Made by a program: the position numbers and the translations under genes
The notes under the pieces: model-generated
Seen by the model: only the letters and a program-made list of their open reading frames with translations
What the model was told of the DNA's origin: nothing
Database searches by the model: none
NCBI GenBank assembly: GCA_963978905.1
Contig: OZ022260.1
Coordinates: forward strand, 41,352,259-41,416,258
Reading direction: 5' to 3'
DNA from: Trichostrongylus colubriformis
Taxonomy: Eukaryota > Nematoda > Chromadorea > Rhabditida > Trichostrongylidae
DNA: 64,000 bases
Shown: positions 25,556 to 39,890 of the stretch, one piece after another
Layout of the letters: every line of letters starts with the position of its first letter
Numbering within the stretch: position 1 is the stretch's first letter

Positions 25556-26117
25556 CTGAAATACTTGGCTACAATTCGAACTATGGTAACATACAACATC
25601 CACTCATATTAACATCAGAGCTCTTCTCAGCCCATTATGATATAGGTATTCGAATGTTGGGACTATGATATGCAATACAGGGTGGCTGAAAAGTACTGGC
25701 GCAACAAAAACGCCATATTTACAAAATTTTACACTGATTGGCTGAATTTTTTGCCGTGGCATAACCAATTTCAGAAATAACAGCATTGACACAAAGTGTT
25801 CGAAGAGTGCACCTCAAGCATTTACATAGACCTTCAAGGTTGAACCACAAAATTGACTTCGCGCCGTAGGTCGTGGGCTTTCCAAGCTCAACGATTTTGC
25901 GGCTTATTTGTAAATCCTTCCAGGTGGTCTTAAATACAGATGTTGAGTGGTTACGGTAAGGATTGTTTGGGGGCTATTGATACTGCCTTGAGTTCCTGAA
26001 CGAATAGGCGTCGACTAGGGCCATACTCGATTTCGCTCCGTGGACATGACCAGTTTTTTTGAGAGAATCCGTTTGTGAAAGTTACTACAAGGATGCTGAG
26101 TTATGGGCAAAATCTTC

Positions 26118-26190
26118 GGTGCCGGACGGGACTCGGACCCGCACTTCATCCTTTCCGGGGATATGTGCTAATCCATTACACTACCGACAA
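26118..26190 (-). tRNA. tRNA-like sequence, likely pseudo (arm 1)
   Basis: Same fold as the copy at 26,483-26,555 but with T instead of G at position 1 and a change in the T-loop region (GGGTCCGAGT). It is therefore the weaker of the two and probably not functional. Confidence 0.35.
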
Positions 26191-26482
26191 CACCTTCACC
26201 TTAACTCAGCTTTTTGAATGGTATATTTACCATAGCTTATCAGCGCTCACACGTATAAAGTGTTGAGCCGGTTGGCCAATATCGGCATCGAACCGTGAAG
26301 CTGAAAGCTTTAGTATTGATTTTGATATTTTTAATTTTTGATAACTGCTGTTTATCGCCGCAGCTCGCGATGCGAAAATTACTACAAGATGCTAAGGCCA
26401 ACCGGCTCAACACGTTATACGTGTGAGTGCTGATAATCTATGGTAAATATACCATTCAAAAAGCAGAGTTAAGGTGAAGGTG

Positions 26483-26555
26483 GTGTCGGTAGTGTAATGG
26501 ATTAGCACATATCCCCGGAAAGGATGAAGTGCGGGTTCGAGTCCCGTCCGGCACC
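26483..26555 (+). tRNA. tRNA-like sequence, anticodon position GGA (arm 2)
   Basis: Drawn by hand, a 73-nt cloverleaf forms. The acceptor is GTGTCGG with CCGGCAC, TA lies at 8-9, and the D stem is GTGT/GCAC with GG in the loop. The anticodon stem is TATCC/GGATG, the loop CCGGAAA and the T arm GCGGG-TTCGAGT-CCCGT. Anticodon GGA would read a serine codon, but the long variable arm of tRNA-Ser is absent and position 33 is C rather than U. This points to a tRNA-derived sequence carried by the repeat rather than a working tRNA gene. A- and B-box-like promoters (TAGTGTAATGG, GGTTCGAGTCC) are present. Confidence 0.4.
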
Positions 26556-26655
26556 GAAGCCTTTGCCCATAACTCAGCATCCTTGTAGTAACTTTCGCAT
26601 CGCGAGCTGCGGCGATAAACAGCAGTTATCAAAAATTAAAAATATCAAAATCCGT

Positions 26656-29600
26656 TTGTGTTTTTCCTCGCATGGGACCACAACCTACCGATGCCTCACC
26701 TTGGCTGATTTTGTTATCATTCTCCGGGTGAGGGCCGATTGGTCGAATTTTTGCAGCGCGGGGCTGCACTCGTGGCGCCGTCAGCACGACTTGCTGCATT
26801 CGGTTGGAAATCCGGCAGATATAATTGGCTAGTATCGTGAGGGACTTTCAAAGATTGCAGGATGGAAGCTTCTAAAGTCCTATATGTTGTGGTTGTTACT
26901 GTTATAAAGGATAAAACTACAAAACAATTCGCAGTCGCCGCGGGCGGCCGCGCGAAAATTCGACCAATCGACCCCCACCTTCAATCTCTACATATCTGAC
27001 CAAAATCAACGATTTTCTCGTTATGGCAGTAACTTCTGCTCAAACCATCCCATTTTTTTCGAAAAGCAAACTACGCAGACCTTGCTACACACAAGGGAAC
27101 GTCAGGTCACGATCCTCCTTTCCCTTCCTCCTTCCATTGAGGCCTGGGCAAAAATATACGTTCGAATGTGCAGAGTGACCCTACAGTAATTCTTCAGAAG
27201 TACTCAGGTGTGAAAATTTGTGAGATGCTCTCCCCCCCCCCCATTGCGATAGCACCCTATGTGACATACTGTATGTGGGCACTTGAGTATTTCGGGAAAC
27301 CTCTTATAGCTGGCTTCCCTTTTCAGTACACCATGAATACATCAGAGTCTACCATGAGATAGACTATCGAAAATATTACACAAAGTAGCAAAACCGGAAA
27401 GGCGTGGCCCGATTTATGCGTGGCAAAACCCTAATGCCAAAAAATGCGCCAACACTTTTCAGCCGCCCTTTCATGTTAGCTGTAACTTGCCGTGGAGCCC
27501 GTTGGGAAGAATTCTGGCACACTCGACAAGAACTTCGCTGGATCGCTCATCCTGTTTATTCGGTCTGCACGAATTCACAGTGGCCGCTGAAACCAGAATC
27601 ATCTCTCGAATCTTATATCCATGCGTTTCTAGAATCGTAGCTTGTGAACTTCCGGTAAAAGGGCAATGAACAGCTGCGCAGTCATAGGTCTTCTACCAAT
27701 TACCCTCAGTCACAAGGGGTAACTGGTAGAAGTTAACGATTGTATTGTCTATGTAATCCAAGAGCTTCAAAGTAACGAAGTCTGGAAAAAAAATGCGAAT
27801 TTCGCAAGCTTTAAGCATCTTCCTAATAACATCGGTTAGGTGCCTTGTGTCGAACTATTTTGGTCATTATGGCAACGGTTCCATGTGCACATTCACTTTT
27901 AACATCTACGCTCGAAGGTGACGAAAGTAGACATACTGCACGCCATATCACCAGCATTCCAGGTAATCCCCTTCCTGGGCTTCACGAGATGCCCAGTGCC
28001 ACATTCTTAGCGTGAACGTTGGGCTTTAGAATGTCTTCTACCTCTCCACTGTCGGCCCACTGGCTGAACTACTTCTTTCCTCAGCGATGGTGAAATCAGG
28101 GAGGAAAAGTGCCATGTCCACCCGATGAGCTTTTCACGCTGCGTTAGGGCGTGGAACACCCAACGACCGAGCTTCTGGACATGGTTGACTTTGTAAGAAA
28201 TGCAACGAACACCTAATTACGGTAGCAAACAGGCATACATATTCAGTGGTGGAGGGATGAGGATGCCCATTCTCTCTTGCGAGCCTACTGGATCGAGTGA
28301 GGGGCTAAGGAATTTCTTGGAGCTGATCTTTTCTGGTGTGATCTCGCTATCCATGATGTTTATCAGTTATTGGGTCTTTTCTTCAATTCGTCTGTGGCTG
28401 TATATATTCTTTTGACATCCCTCAGAAATCAAATATCTGGTCTCTCTTCTGCTGGTGCTTTGCGGTGTCACAGTGCTTTCCTTATTCAGTGATCCCCAGA
28501 GTTACTGCAGTTTGGAGTCGGAGAACTTCTAGTGAATTTGGATAGAAATGGACCCATGGGACCAAAGAGTAGCAATATCTGGGACTGTTTGGCGCACTTC
28601 CCGTTTCATAGTCGTCGATGCACATCTTATCAACTGCTGTTGTTTCGAATCTGTAGTTCCGGTTTAGGAGCAGAGAAAAAGACTGAAATCGTGTCACCTG
28701 CAACCCGTGAAGAAAACGAGAGGGGTCTGACAGAACGTTTCTGACTGCTTGCACATGTCCTACTCCAGGAATATAAGTCATCTACATCACAAACTAAGCA
28801 TGTTTTATGAATGTCAATACTGCGCCATAACAGATCATCAAAAAAATGAAGAAGATTAAGCTGAGGCTGAAGAAGCCAAAATTCTATGAGGTGCTGCGTC
28901 TGAGAACGTGCGTCTGAGGACATTTCGAATGAAATGAATCCTGTTGCCTCTCACTTCCGTCCAATTTTCGTCTCCATCGTGTCAAAACATCTGATTCAAC
29001 GACGTCGACTTATGAATCCCACAATTCATTAAACGCCAGTCACAGCGGTTTTTGCCATTTGAGGGTGAGCATGAATCAAAAATGTCTGGAATTTTATTTT
29101 CAATCATGGGAAAATCGGGATGGATCACTTTTCGGAGTTCACCCGAAGCTTATCTTCAACAACCTGACTGGAATCATTTTCATTTTCCAATTCATGCACA
29201 CTCCACGTTACCACTAAATAATATTGTGCACTTTGTCGTATTTGTTCACAACGAATAAGGGCAGAACGTCCGGGTGCAGTGAATCTGATGCGGTGGACAC
29301 TTTGAGCCTTTAATTCTATACCATGCTACAATGACACTTTGAACCAACGTAACCAAGCACTATGGTGGCCACGATTTAGAGGAGAGTAGCACTCGCGGCT
29401 GACTCCAATGGATCCGAATATGCTTTCCAATATCTCTAACTATAAGATTCTGAGTTAAGGGCGTGCATGTGACAGTGAGGTAACTCCAGCACCAGACAAA
29501 CATTTACCGTAACCATAAAAGGCGTGAACTTCGGTTCAGTTGTGGCGTAGCTACACACTCACACTGAACTCGACGCAGTATAAGTCTGTGTTGTCTCCGT

Positions 29601-30040
29601 CCCTTGGGTGTGTACACTTAGGGTGTGTGCACTTATGACAAATTTTCGCTTTGCGACGTCGCACTCGCGACGCCGTCAGCGCAACTTGCAGCAGTCATGG
29701 GATTCCGCTCAGTACGCAAGGGTGTGGTACCATGGGGGTCCTTCAAGAAATAGCTGTTTATCTTATAATTATCCAAGAACAATGACTTTTGTGTCCAAAA
29801 AGACAAAATAGTGACACAAAAAGTGAAAGAAGCGATAGCATTACATGGTAACAATCCTAATTATAAAATAATCAATGGGCGTGAAACTCTTAAGGGAGTG
29901 TAGCAATAAACGCAATCACACGCGAAGGAATCTGGAATCGGGAATTTATCATGGGAGTACACACTCCCGTCCCTTTACTGGGAAGCGCAAGCATGATCAT
30001 ATCTGACTTCAATCTATTTCCAATTCTGTGTACTTCCACT
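26656..30040. other. gene-free stretch
   Basis: Contains an edge of the GGCAAAAATATAC dispersed repeat (27,140-27,260) and a poly-C run at 27,233. Overlapping frames at 28,480-28,920 on both strands have no recognisable domain. No supported gene. Confidence 0.4.
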
Positions 30041-30044
30041 TACT

Positions 30045-30215
30045 CTAGGTCGCCGTCAGAACCTCGCGGTATTTGCCGTTCTGCGACCTCGCAATTTTGC
30101 GGCATCGTACTTTCACAGCGATACTGCCACCTCGAGATCTTGCATTACCACAACTTCGCGTGCGGAGCCATGACACCGCAAAATCGGGAACGCTGACGGC
30201 GACCTTATGCGGCGG
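30045..30215. repeat. short inverted-repeat element (TAGGTCGCCGTCAG ends)
   Basis: Left end TAGGTCGCCGTCAG, right end CTGACGGCGACCTTA, with further inverted matches inward (TATTTGCCGTTCTGCG against CGCAAAATCGGGAACG). MITE-like. Confidence 0.55.
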
Positions 30216-30269
30216 TGCGAGTGTGAGAAGTTTGTTAACACCGAAGTTCACGTCTTTTAAGGTTATGGT

Positions 30270-30540
30270 AGACCAGTTGGCCGGCGCACACTATTGTGCG
30301 CGTTTATGGCGATGTGTGCGAATGGGTTTATCGTCATGACCACCGTTGTTTATTGGTTGAAAGGATTCTTCTTTCCTCTGCTTTCAACTGAGCTTTCGAA
30401 TTGCAAAGAAGCAGGAGAGGTGACGTGATAAGAAAGCTTTTGGCAGTAATGTATAGATAGGACGCTTTTCATTGAACCCATTTTGTACGTAGACATGAAT
30501 CGCGCGCAGTAGTGTGCGCCAGCCAGCTGGTTATACATAA
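30270..30540. mobile_element. CCAGTTGGC(T/C)GGCGCACACTA MITE, copy 1
   Basis: Left end GACCAGTTGGCCGGCGCACAC, right end the inverse GTGTGCGCCAGCCAGCTGGTT, enclosing about 200 bp. The inner segment (CAGGAGAGGTGACGTGATAAG) matches, inverted, the element at 62,083-62,525. A lone end is at 45,122-45,155. No coding content. Confidence 0.65.
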
Positions 30541-30559
30541 AAGGATCTTATGCCAGAAA

Positions 30560-30975
30560 CCATCGCTGAAATAAATCCATCTTCTCCAAACGTTTGAGGC
30601 ACATTGGAACCCAATTAACAACTTTCGATCTGGAAACAGAACATTTCAGTGCACGCCCCGCCCACCGTGGGTGGAGCTTATCTACACTAGGATACCACCA
30701 CCCATATTACTTTGAAAAATCAGTCCCAGCTTTGCTACAACGCGAGATATAAGTTTCCCGCCATTTGCCTTTCGAGGCTCCTTATCAGCACTTATCAGTT
30801 GCTATCACTTCTGTTCTCCTACCGTTGATGTTCCGTTACCACTCCCTATATCACTTTAAAAAATCAAAGTCCCAGCTCTACTGCCACGCGAGATATGAAT
30901 TTCGTGACAGACACACACACACACAAAAACACACACACACAGACAGACATACTGAGCCGACTATATATAGTAGGA
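30560..30975 (-). mobile_element. Helitron-like end with CA-rich microsatellite and minisatellite unit
   Basis: A minus-strand terminus TCCTACTATATATAG begins at 30,975, followed by a CA/GT microsatellite (30,904-30,950) and a conserved block (GCGAGATATGAATTTCGTGAC) also seen at 60,410 and 61,400. A partial 265-bp minisatellite unit lies at 30,575-30,675. Confidence 0.45.
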
Positions 30976-33160
30976 TGTTCGCCTGGTGATGTAGTCAGCT
31001 CACTGTGCGTACGCGATAGAAGTCCACATCACTATTTGTTAGTGAACTTTGTCAATTTTGAGGTTCCACGGTTAAGATGTGTCCGGGTCAATTGGTTTCC
31101 AGCTAAAGATGGAAATTTCGGTAAATATCTGAAATCGTCTATCAAGACATGAAAGCTGAAAGATTGTATATACGCAAACTTACCTGGGCTATCTAGGTTG
31201 TCCATCACTGCGAAATCGTTCCCTTTAAGTTACTAAATATAAGAGAGCATAATACTAATATCCGCTTCGAAACTCATTTCAACACCTTCACTTTTTATTG
31301 AATTTTCGAATTCTTCGAATTTTTTCCTTTTTGTAATTTTAATTTTTTTTTGATTTTTTTTTTTTTGGTTTTTTAAAAAAATTTCGGTTATTATATATTC
31401 CTCATTGATACAGCTGCTGAATAGTTTGTTCCGAAATCTGAGCATTTGCCACAAAAGGCCAATAGATAATGGGGGAAACCGGTTCATTAGATAGAATCAG
31501 GACGTTACATCAGTGAAACGGAATTCCCTTGTGACTCAGCACTGCCAGGAATTCGTGCTGGTCACCTGATGGCCCGTATTACTTCGAGCCAGCTGTCTGT
31601 CCATCCATTGTCACTCAAATAATGTCAGCAGTTGTTTTCCCGTGTCGAAATAGCTTGCTTTGACGAATCAATGACAGTGATAGGCCGTTTCACGGGGGCA
31701 GCTGTTGGTTCGTCTCGAATCGTAAGATACAAAATCGATTAAGAACCCATCTGTTATTTGTAATCGTCCGGCCTAACTTGTGCACCGCTCCGATCACGAA
31801 TTAAATAGGTCAGAGAGAAGGGAGGCAGAGTTGCGCGATTATCCTGCGTCTATAGTACGATCCATAAACGAAGTCAATCAGAGAGCAATACGAATGGCAA
31901 TGTTCACGTGCCTTCAAACTGAAGGAATAAAAAAAGGAAAAGCATTTCATTTTTATTATTGGCTTATCGTGCCTATCATTTTTACAAACAAGGAATATTG
32001 TTCGTTTTTTTTCTGATTGCATTGAGAAAATGCTGGGATTTTTGCTTCATATTTTTTTCAGCGCAGCTGGACTGAATCATCCACTCTATTGCTCATATTC
32101 ATTCTTTCTCACAAGTGACAGTGATAGGGAAGCATCATGAAAGCAAAGAGAGATGGCAGCGATGGGCAATCAATAAATAAACAATCACTGTGGTAGATAT
32201 TGATCGTGACATAACAACACACCGAAAACCGGAACGCAAAGAATTGCAACAGGAAAACTCAACTTGGCTGGGATTCTGGCTATCTTCAAGTATCGTAGTT
32301 TCTGGCTTACCGAACCTATTGTCTTCAAGGCTGTCTTATAGAATGTACTTATCGCGTAAAACATTAATCTGAAGCCTCATGGCCTCTTTGGACGAGTTAT
32401 CACGCCAGGCTGAGTGCAGGCTCATCGATGCACCATAAACCCATGTTTTGACGCCATAGATCTTGATAACTATACGTACGCGGCAATCTGCAAACGTGAC
32501 GTGATGACTTAGTAATCACAAGATAAGAGTGTGATCATCGCATTTTGATTTCCTCGTCTCGAAGGAGAAATATGGAAGCGGTTTGCTTGCGATTTCAAAT
32601 GGATCTGATGTGTGAGGCAGTCACATGCAGCACTCGTACGGCAAATATTACATGGCACCGTGTCCTGACTTAGTGTAGGAACTGTCCACGAACTGCTGCT
32701 CGTCGGTTCTACTGGAATGTGAGAGGAGAGGGCGAGGGGTGGAGTATCCTTATGTCACGATTTCGCATCTCGGCGTGTCGCAAGCGAAGCAGTGTGGGCC
32801 TTAAAGGCGCCATATTGTTGGATCACAAAGTGATTGTAAGTCAACAATGTGTGGGGCCCCTAGCATTAAAGTGTAATCGCTCTAAGACCCAATCATAGCG
32901 GCACGCATAACTCGCACACACCGGGTCGCAGGTCGCTGATCGTGGTGCAAACTCCTGACATAAGGGTAAACCCCAGTGTGGGAGGGGGCAGTCCACTGTG
33001 GCTTCCGGCGCTATTATCGTCCAGGCTTTTGGTCCAAGCATAAAAATATGAGCAAGCCCCGACCCCCTCAAGTAGAGTGCACAAACTGATGATTGTAAAC
33101 GATTTCAAAGAAGGGACAACAGCGCGACATTGATGCCCCCCCCCCCCCCTCCCCAACTAC
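30976..33160. other. gene-free stretch upstream of cathepsin L
   Basis: Includes the third relative of the CCTTATGTC inverted repeat (about 32,745-32,970), A/T homopolymer-rich DNA at 31,320-31,385 and a poly-C tract at 33,136-33,149. No supported gene. Confidence 0.45.
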
Positions 33161-33163
33161 AGG

Positions 33164-33169
33164 CACGTG
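33164..33169. promoter_or_regulatory. E-box CACGTG upstream of cathepsin L
   Basis: Palindromic CACGTG about 160 bp upstream of the TATA box. In animals CACGTG boxes near lysosomal genes bind TFEB-type factors (HLH-30 in C. elegans). Relevance here is inferred from the gene's identity. Confidence 0.35.
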
Positions 33170-33248
33170 CTCATCACAATTATTTGCTCGAATCCTCATG
33201 ATCTTTTGAACATAAGGCCTTTGAGTTTCGTGGGACCATATCTGACGT

Positions 33249-33258
33249 CCTTATCAGT
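33249..33258 (-). promoter_or_regulatory. GATA site ACTGATAA upstream of cathepsin L
   Basis: The minus strand reads ACTGATAAGG, nearly the extended ACTGATAAGA consensus known for intestinal ELT-2/ELT-7 GATA factors in C. elegans. It lies about 70 bp upstream of the TATA box. It suggests gut expression, which fits a digestive or lysosomal cathepsin L. Confidence 0.5.
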
Positions 33259-33311
33259 GGACCGTACCCCGGTTGTGCCTCGGTCACGCGTGTTGCCGTT
33301 GTCCCCAGTGG

Positions 33312-33362
33312 CCCCGCCCCTCGGCTATAAAACCGCGCCAAAGTCCGAGGTCCACCGTCAGT
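33312..33362 (+). promoter_or_regulatory. core promoter of cathepsin L: GC box, TATA box, initiator
   Basis: CCCCGCCCC at 33,312, TATAAAA at 33,326-33,332 and a TCAGT initiator-like sequence at 33,358-33,362, 34 bp downstream of the TATA start. If used, the untranslated leader is only about 12 nt before the ATG at 33,373. No trans-splice acceptor is visible in that short leader. Confidence 0.6.
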
Positions 33363-33372
33363 CTGTGCCGCC

Positions 33373-37069
<3,697 letters not shown>

Positions 37070-37187
37070 GAACATTTTTGCGTGTCACCAATTCTTGTTA
37101 TTTTGTATAGCCCGCCCCTGCCATGTTCCTAACTTTGAATTTTAATTTGTTTTTATGTATATAGATGTATTTCCTCAGTTTTTGTTC

Positions 37188-37193
37188 AATAAA
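37188..37193 (+). terminator. polyadenylation signal AATAAA of cathepsin L
   Basis: AATAAA lies 119 nt after the TAG stop, within TTGTTCAATAAAGC, giving a short 3' UTR typical of nematode genes. Confidence 0.75.
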
Positions 37194-39890
37194 GCTACTA
37201 AATTATACAATGTTCTCATGTGCTGGAAATTTTCTCTCGGCATATGGCATATCTTTCGCAACCATAAAATTGTAGCTACAACGTTCGGATTCGAGTTGAC
37301 TTAGAAAAGTGTCCTTACCAGTTATCACTTTTCTTTAGCTAAGGAAGAAAAACCTATTGTACGTGCCTTCTCATCGGTACCTCTAACTGAAATAATCTTC
37401 ATTTTTCTGAGAGTACATGTACAAATGCGGAAGAGGTAATCAAGCTCTAGATCTTACGAGATACTTTCGGTTTTCTAAAGCTGTTTTCCGTGTCAACCGA
37501 TGTTTCTCTATACAACATGCCTTCAAGCTCACAACAAGGTCATGAATTGAGGAAATTTTCAAATGAATGGTTTTTTTAGAAAAAACCTGTTAAAAAACTG
37601 GCAGATAGTGTACAGCTTTCCCACAATGAAGGAATTTAGAAAAGTAGTGATTGTGACAGCCGTAATCCATAGCAAGTGGGCTCATTCAATTCTTTCCATT
37701 TGTCCAGGAGAACCACGTCAAAATCGCCTTTGAATTGTACGCGGGATAAGTGTATACTAAGCAAACCGTTGATAGGACGAGTTAGCTCTCGTCTACGGGA
37801 GTGTTCATTTTAAAAATGCCAGAACACGAGATTGCTTTGAGGGTCAGTTAGAAGTGAGGCTTACGCTAGACAAGAGGCCAGTGACAAAGCTGTTCCTAAT
37901 TCTATGGCAACCGCCGATAATAAACTGTATTATATTTGAGCTAGATTAGGAGTATTCTGCTAGTTCACAGCGAGGTTTTAAAGTATGCCATGTGGTCAGA
38001 TTTGGGTTGACATTGAGGATAACAGCTGTCGTTAAGACAGACGAAAGGGCACCGTTGTCGATGAGTCAGTTATAACGTAACCTTCTTGCATATAAGTAAC
38101 CAACAATTGCATCTTCAACTAGGATTCCCTTGAATTCCACACCCCTTCCCCCCCCCCCCCTTCGTTCCTCTGTGTAGCGTAGCGCGCTTAAGTTGGTACC
38201 CATCTGTTTTCTGAGAGGGTTCGTCTCATTCAGGAAAGTCTGCTACACCATGAAGCATTAAAGTTGTCGAAATTTGCGTCAAGGAAAACCTGCCACATCC
38301 AAGGATTAATGTAAGCTCCGTTAATTGCAGGAGTCGCGTATTTCGTCTGCGATCTTACCTTCCGTTATCACCTTTTTTGAATTGCTCCAGGTAGTTTTAG
38401 TTCGTTATCACAAATCTATAAGGTGTCGAAACATATTGTGCAATACACATATCACCAGAAAAAAAACTGTGTTGGTCAAAATATGGATTTCACTAAAACT
38501 TCGCCTGTAGACGGTATCTAGGCGCCTATAGAGATGGTTGGGTCAAATCTGCAAATTTTTCCTCAGCTGTCATATGGGGGTTATACAGAATGCTGATGGC
38601 AAATGTGACAATCCTTTTTAGCACAGACGCCGTTTGGCTCTCAGAAGACGCCAGCCTTGTTCTTTGGTCGCTCTAGTAGTCCCAATGTAGCTGTGAGGGG
38701 GCTGAGGGGCGGGAGGGGGCGGGGGGGAGCAAGGGTGGGGAACACCATTTTCTCGCTATAGCCTTTCACTGGATAATAGCTTACATTTTCCATCTGCGCA
38801 CTCAAAGGTATGTTTTCCCTTAGCCTAGGAGCTGGACGGGTATAGGGTGCAGCAAAGTATGAAGACCTAGTCAAAATTATGTAGCGCTGAAAGTGCTCTA
38901 TGCTGCATCAATCTAATGGCGCTATGCGATGTAAGCGCTTCAAATGAGTGTTATATTCGCGATTAGGGCCCAGATAACTTATTTAGGCAATTTCAGCGAA
39001 ACTAATTCTCTTGCAGAACTCATTAGTGCTTTTGGTTCTTGGGGAAGTCTTATTTGAATAGTGCCACTGCAATTACTTGTGATAGGAGCTATATTAATCT
39101 TGCAATTTTTCTCGTTGTTCTCTTTATTTCGATGGCCCACTCATGGATCAAAGAAATTTTGGATCAACGTGGCTTGGTGGGAGACGCGAGCTGCAGCACC
39201 GTTCTTGCAGGAGGGGCGTGTCCTCTAGCTGTCTGGGCTCTCTCAAATTGCTTTAGTCTTTTCAGGACGAGCTTGACAGCGCCGTCAGCAATCTCCCACG
39301 TCACGCCGATTATGCTGCGTTTCTCTCCCACCCCCCCAAGCCACATTGACCCGGAATTTTACATTCTGAGATGTTCCAAGTGATATAGTGATTTGCCTTT
39401 ATGCATTTTTCATTTACTTCAGTAATTGCGCGCGGCATATCTCCCACCCTTATCGAATTAATTTGGGATACTTTTTCTTTTTCGGAAGTTTCCTCATAGA
39501 CCTTAAAGACTTCTTGACTGAAACAAGAGTCACCGGCAAGCCATGGATGAAGGGAGTGCTTACTTATAGCTTTTTTGGGCGGTCACTATACCTGAACTCT
39601 CCTGAGTGTCAATAAGTTGTCATCATATTGGTTGTCTTATTGTTAGTGTGATAGGGTGCTTAATGTCTAAGCGTAAGTAAAATTTTCTCAGTTTTCACAC
39701 GAATTCGCACACTTTATTTTTCGGACAGAATACGAGGTAGGGATTCTCAGCTCTGTATAAATCTTTATTACTGAAGGAATAAAACAGCGAATGGCATGAC
39801 CATAATTACTTGCGATGTTCACATCGCGCACAACAGACTTGCAATCCATGTGATGAAAGTTATCGATATCGAAAAGGGTTTGATGATCCT
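37194..39890. other. gene-free stretch
   Basis: Poly-C/G tracts occur near 38,148 and 38,705-38,725. A fragment at about 39,200-39,260 (GTGTCCTCTAGCTGTCTGGG) relates to the 7.5-kb foldback. No supported gene. Confidence 0.45.

Larger units (their letters stand above)
26073..26655. repeat. composite inverted repeat carrying two tRNA-like sequences
   Basis: An arm of about 190 bp at 26,085-26,280 is inverted at 26,395-26,590 with few differences. The boundaries carry ACTACAAGGATGCTGAGTTATG and its inverse. A second, nested inverted pair (GATATTTTTAATTTTTGATAAC at 26,325 and its inverse at 26,630) shows that the structure grew in at least two steps. Each arm contains one tRNA-like sequence. Confidence 0.75.

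Noticed and set aside
28482..28923. Three overlapping frames of 70-99 codons on both strands
   Set aside because: No domain or consistent exon structure; best treated as non-coding.
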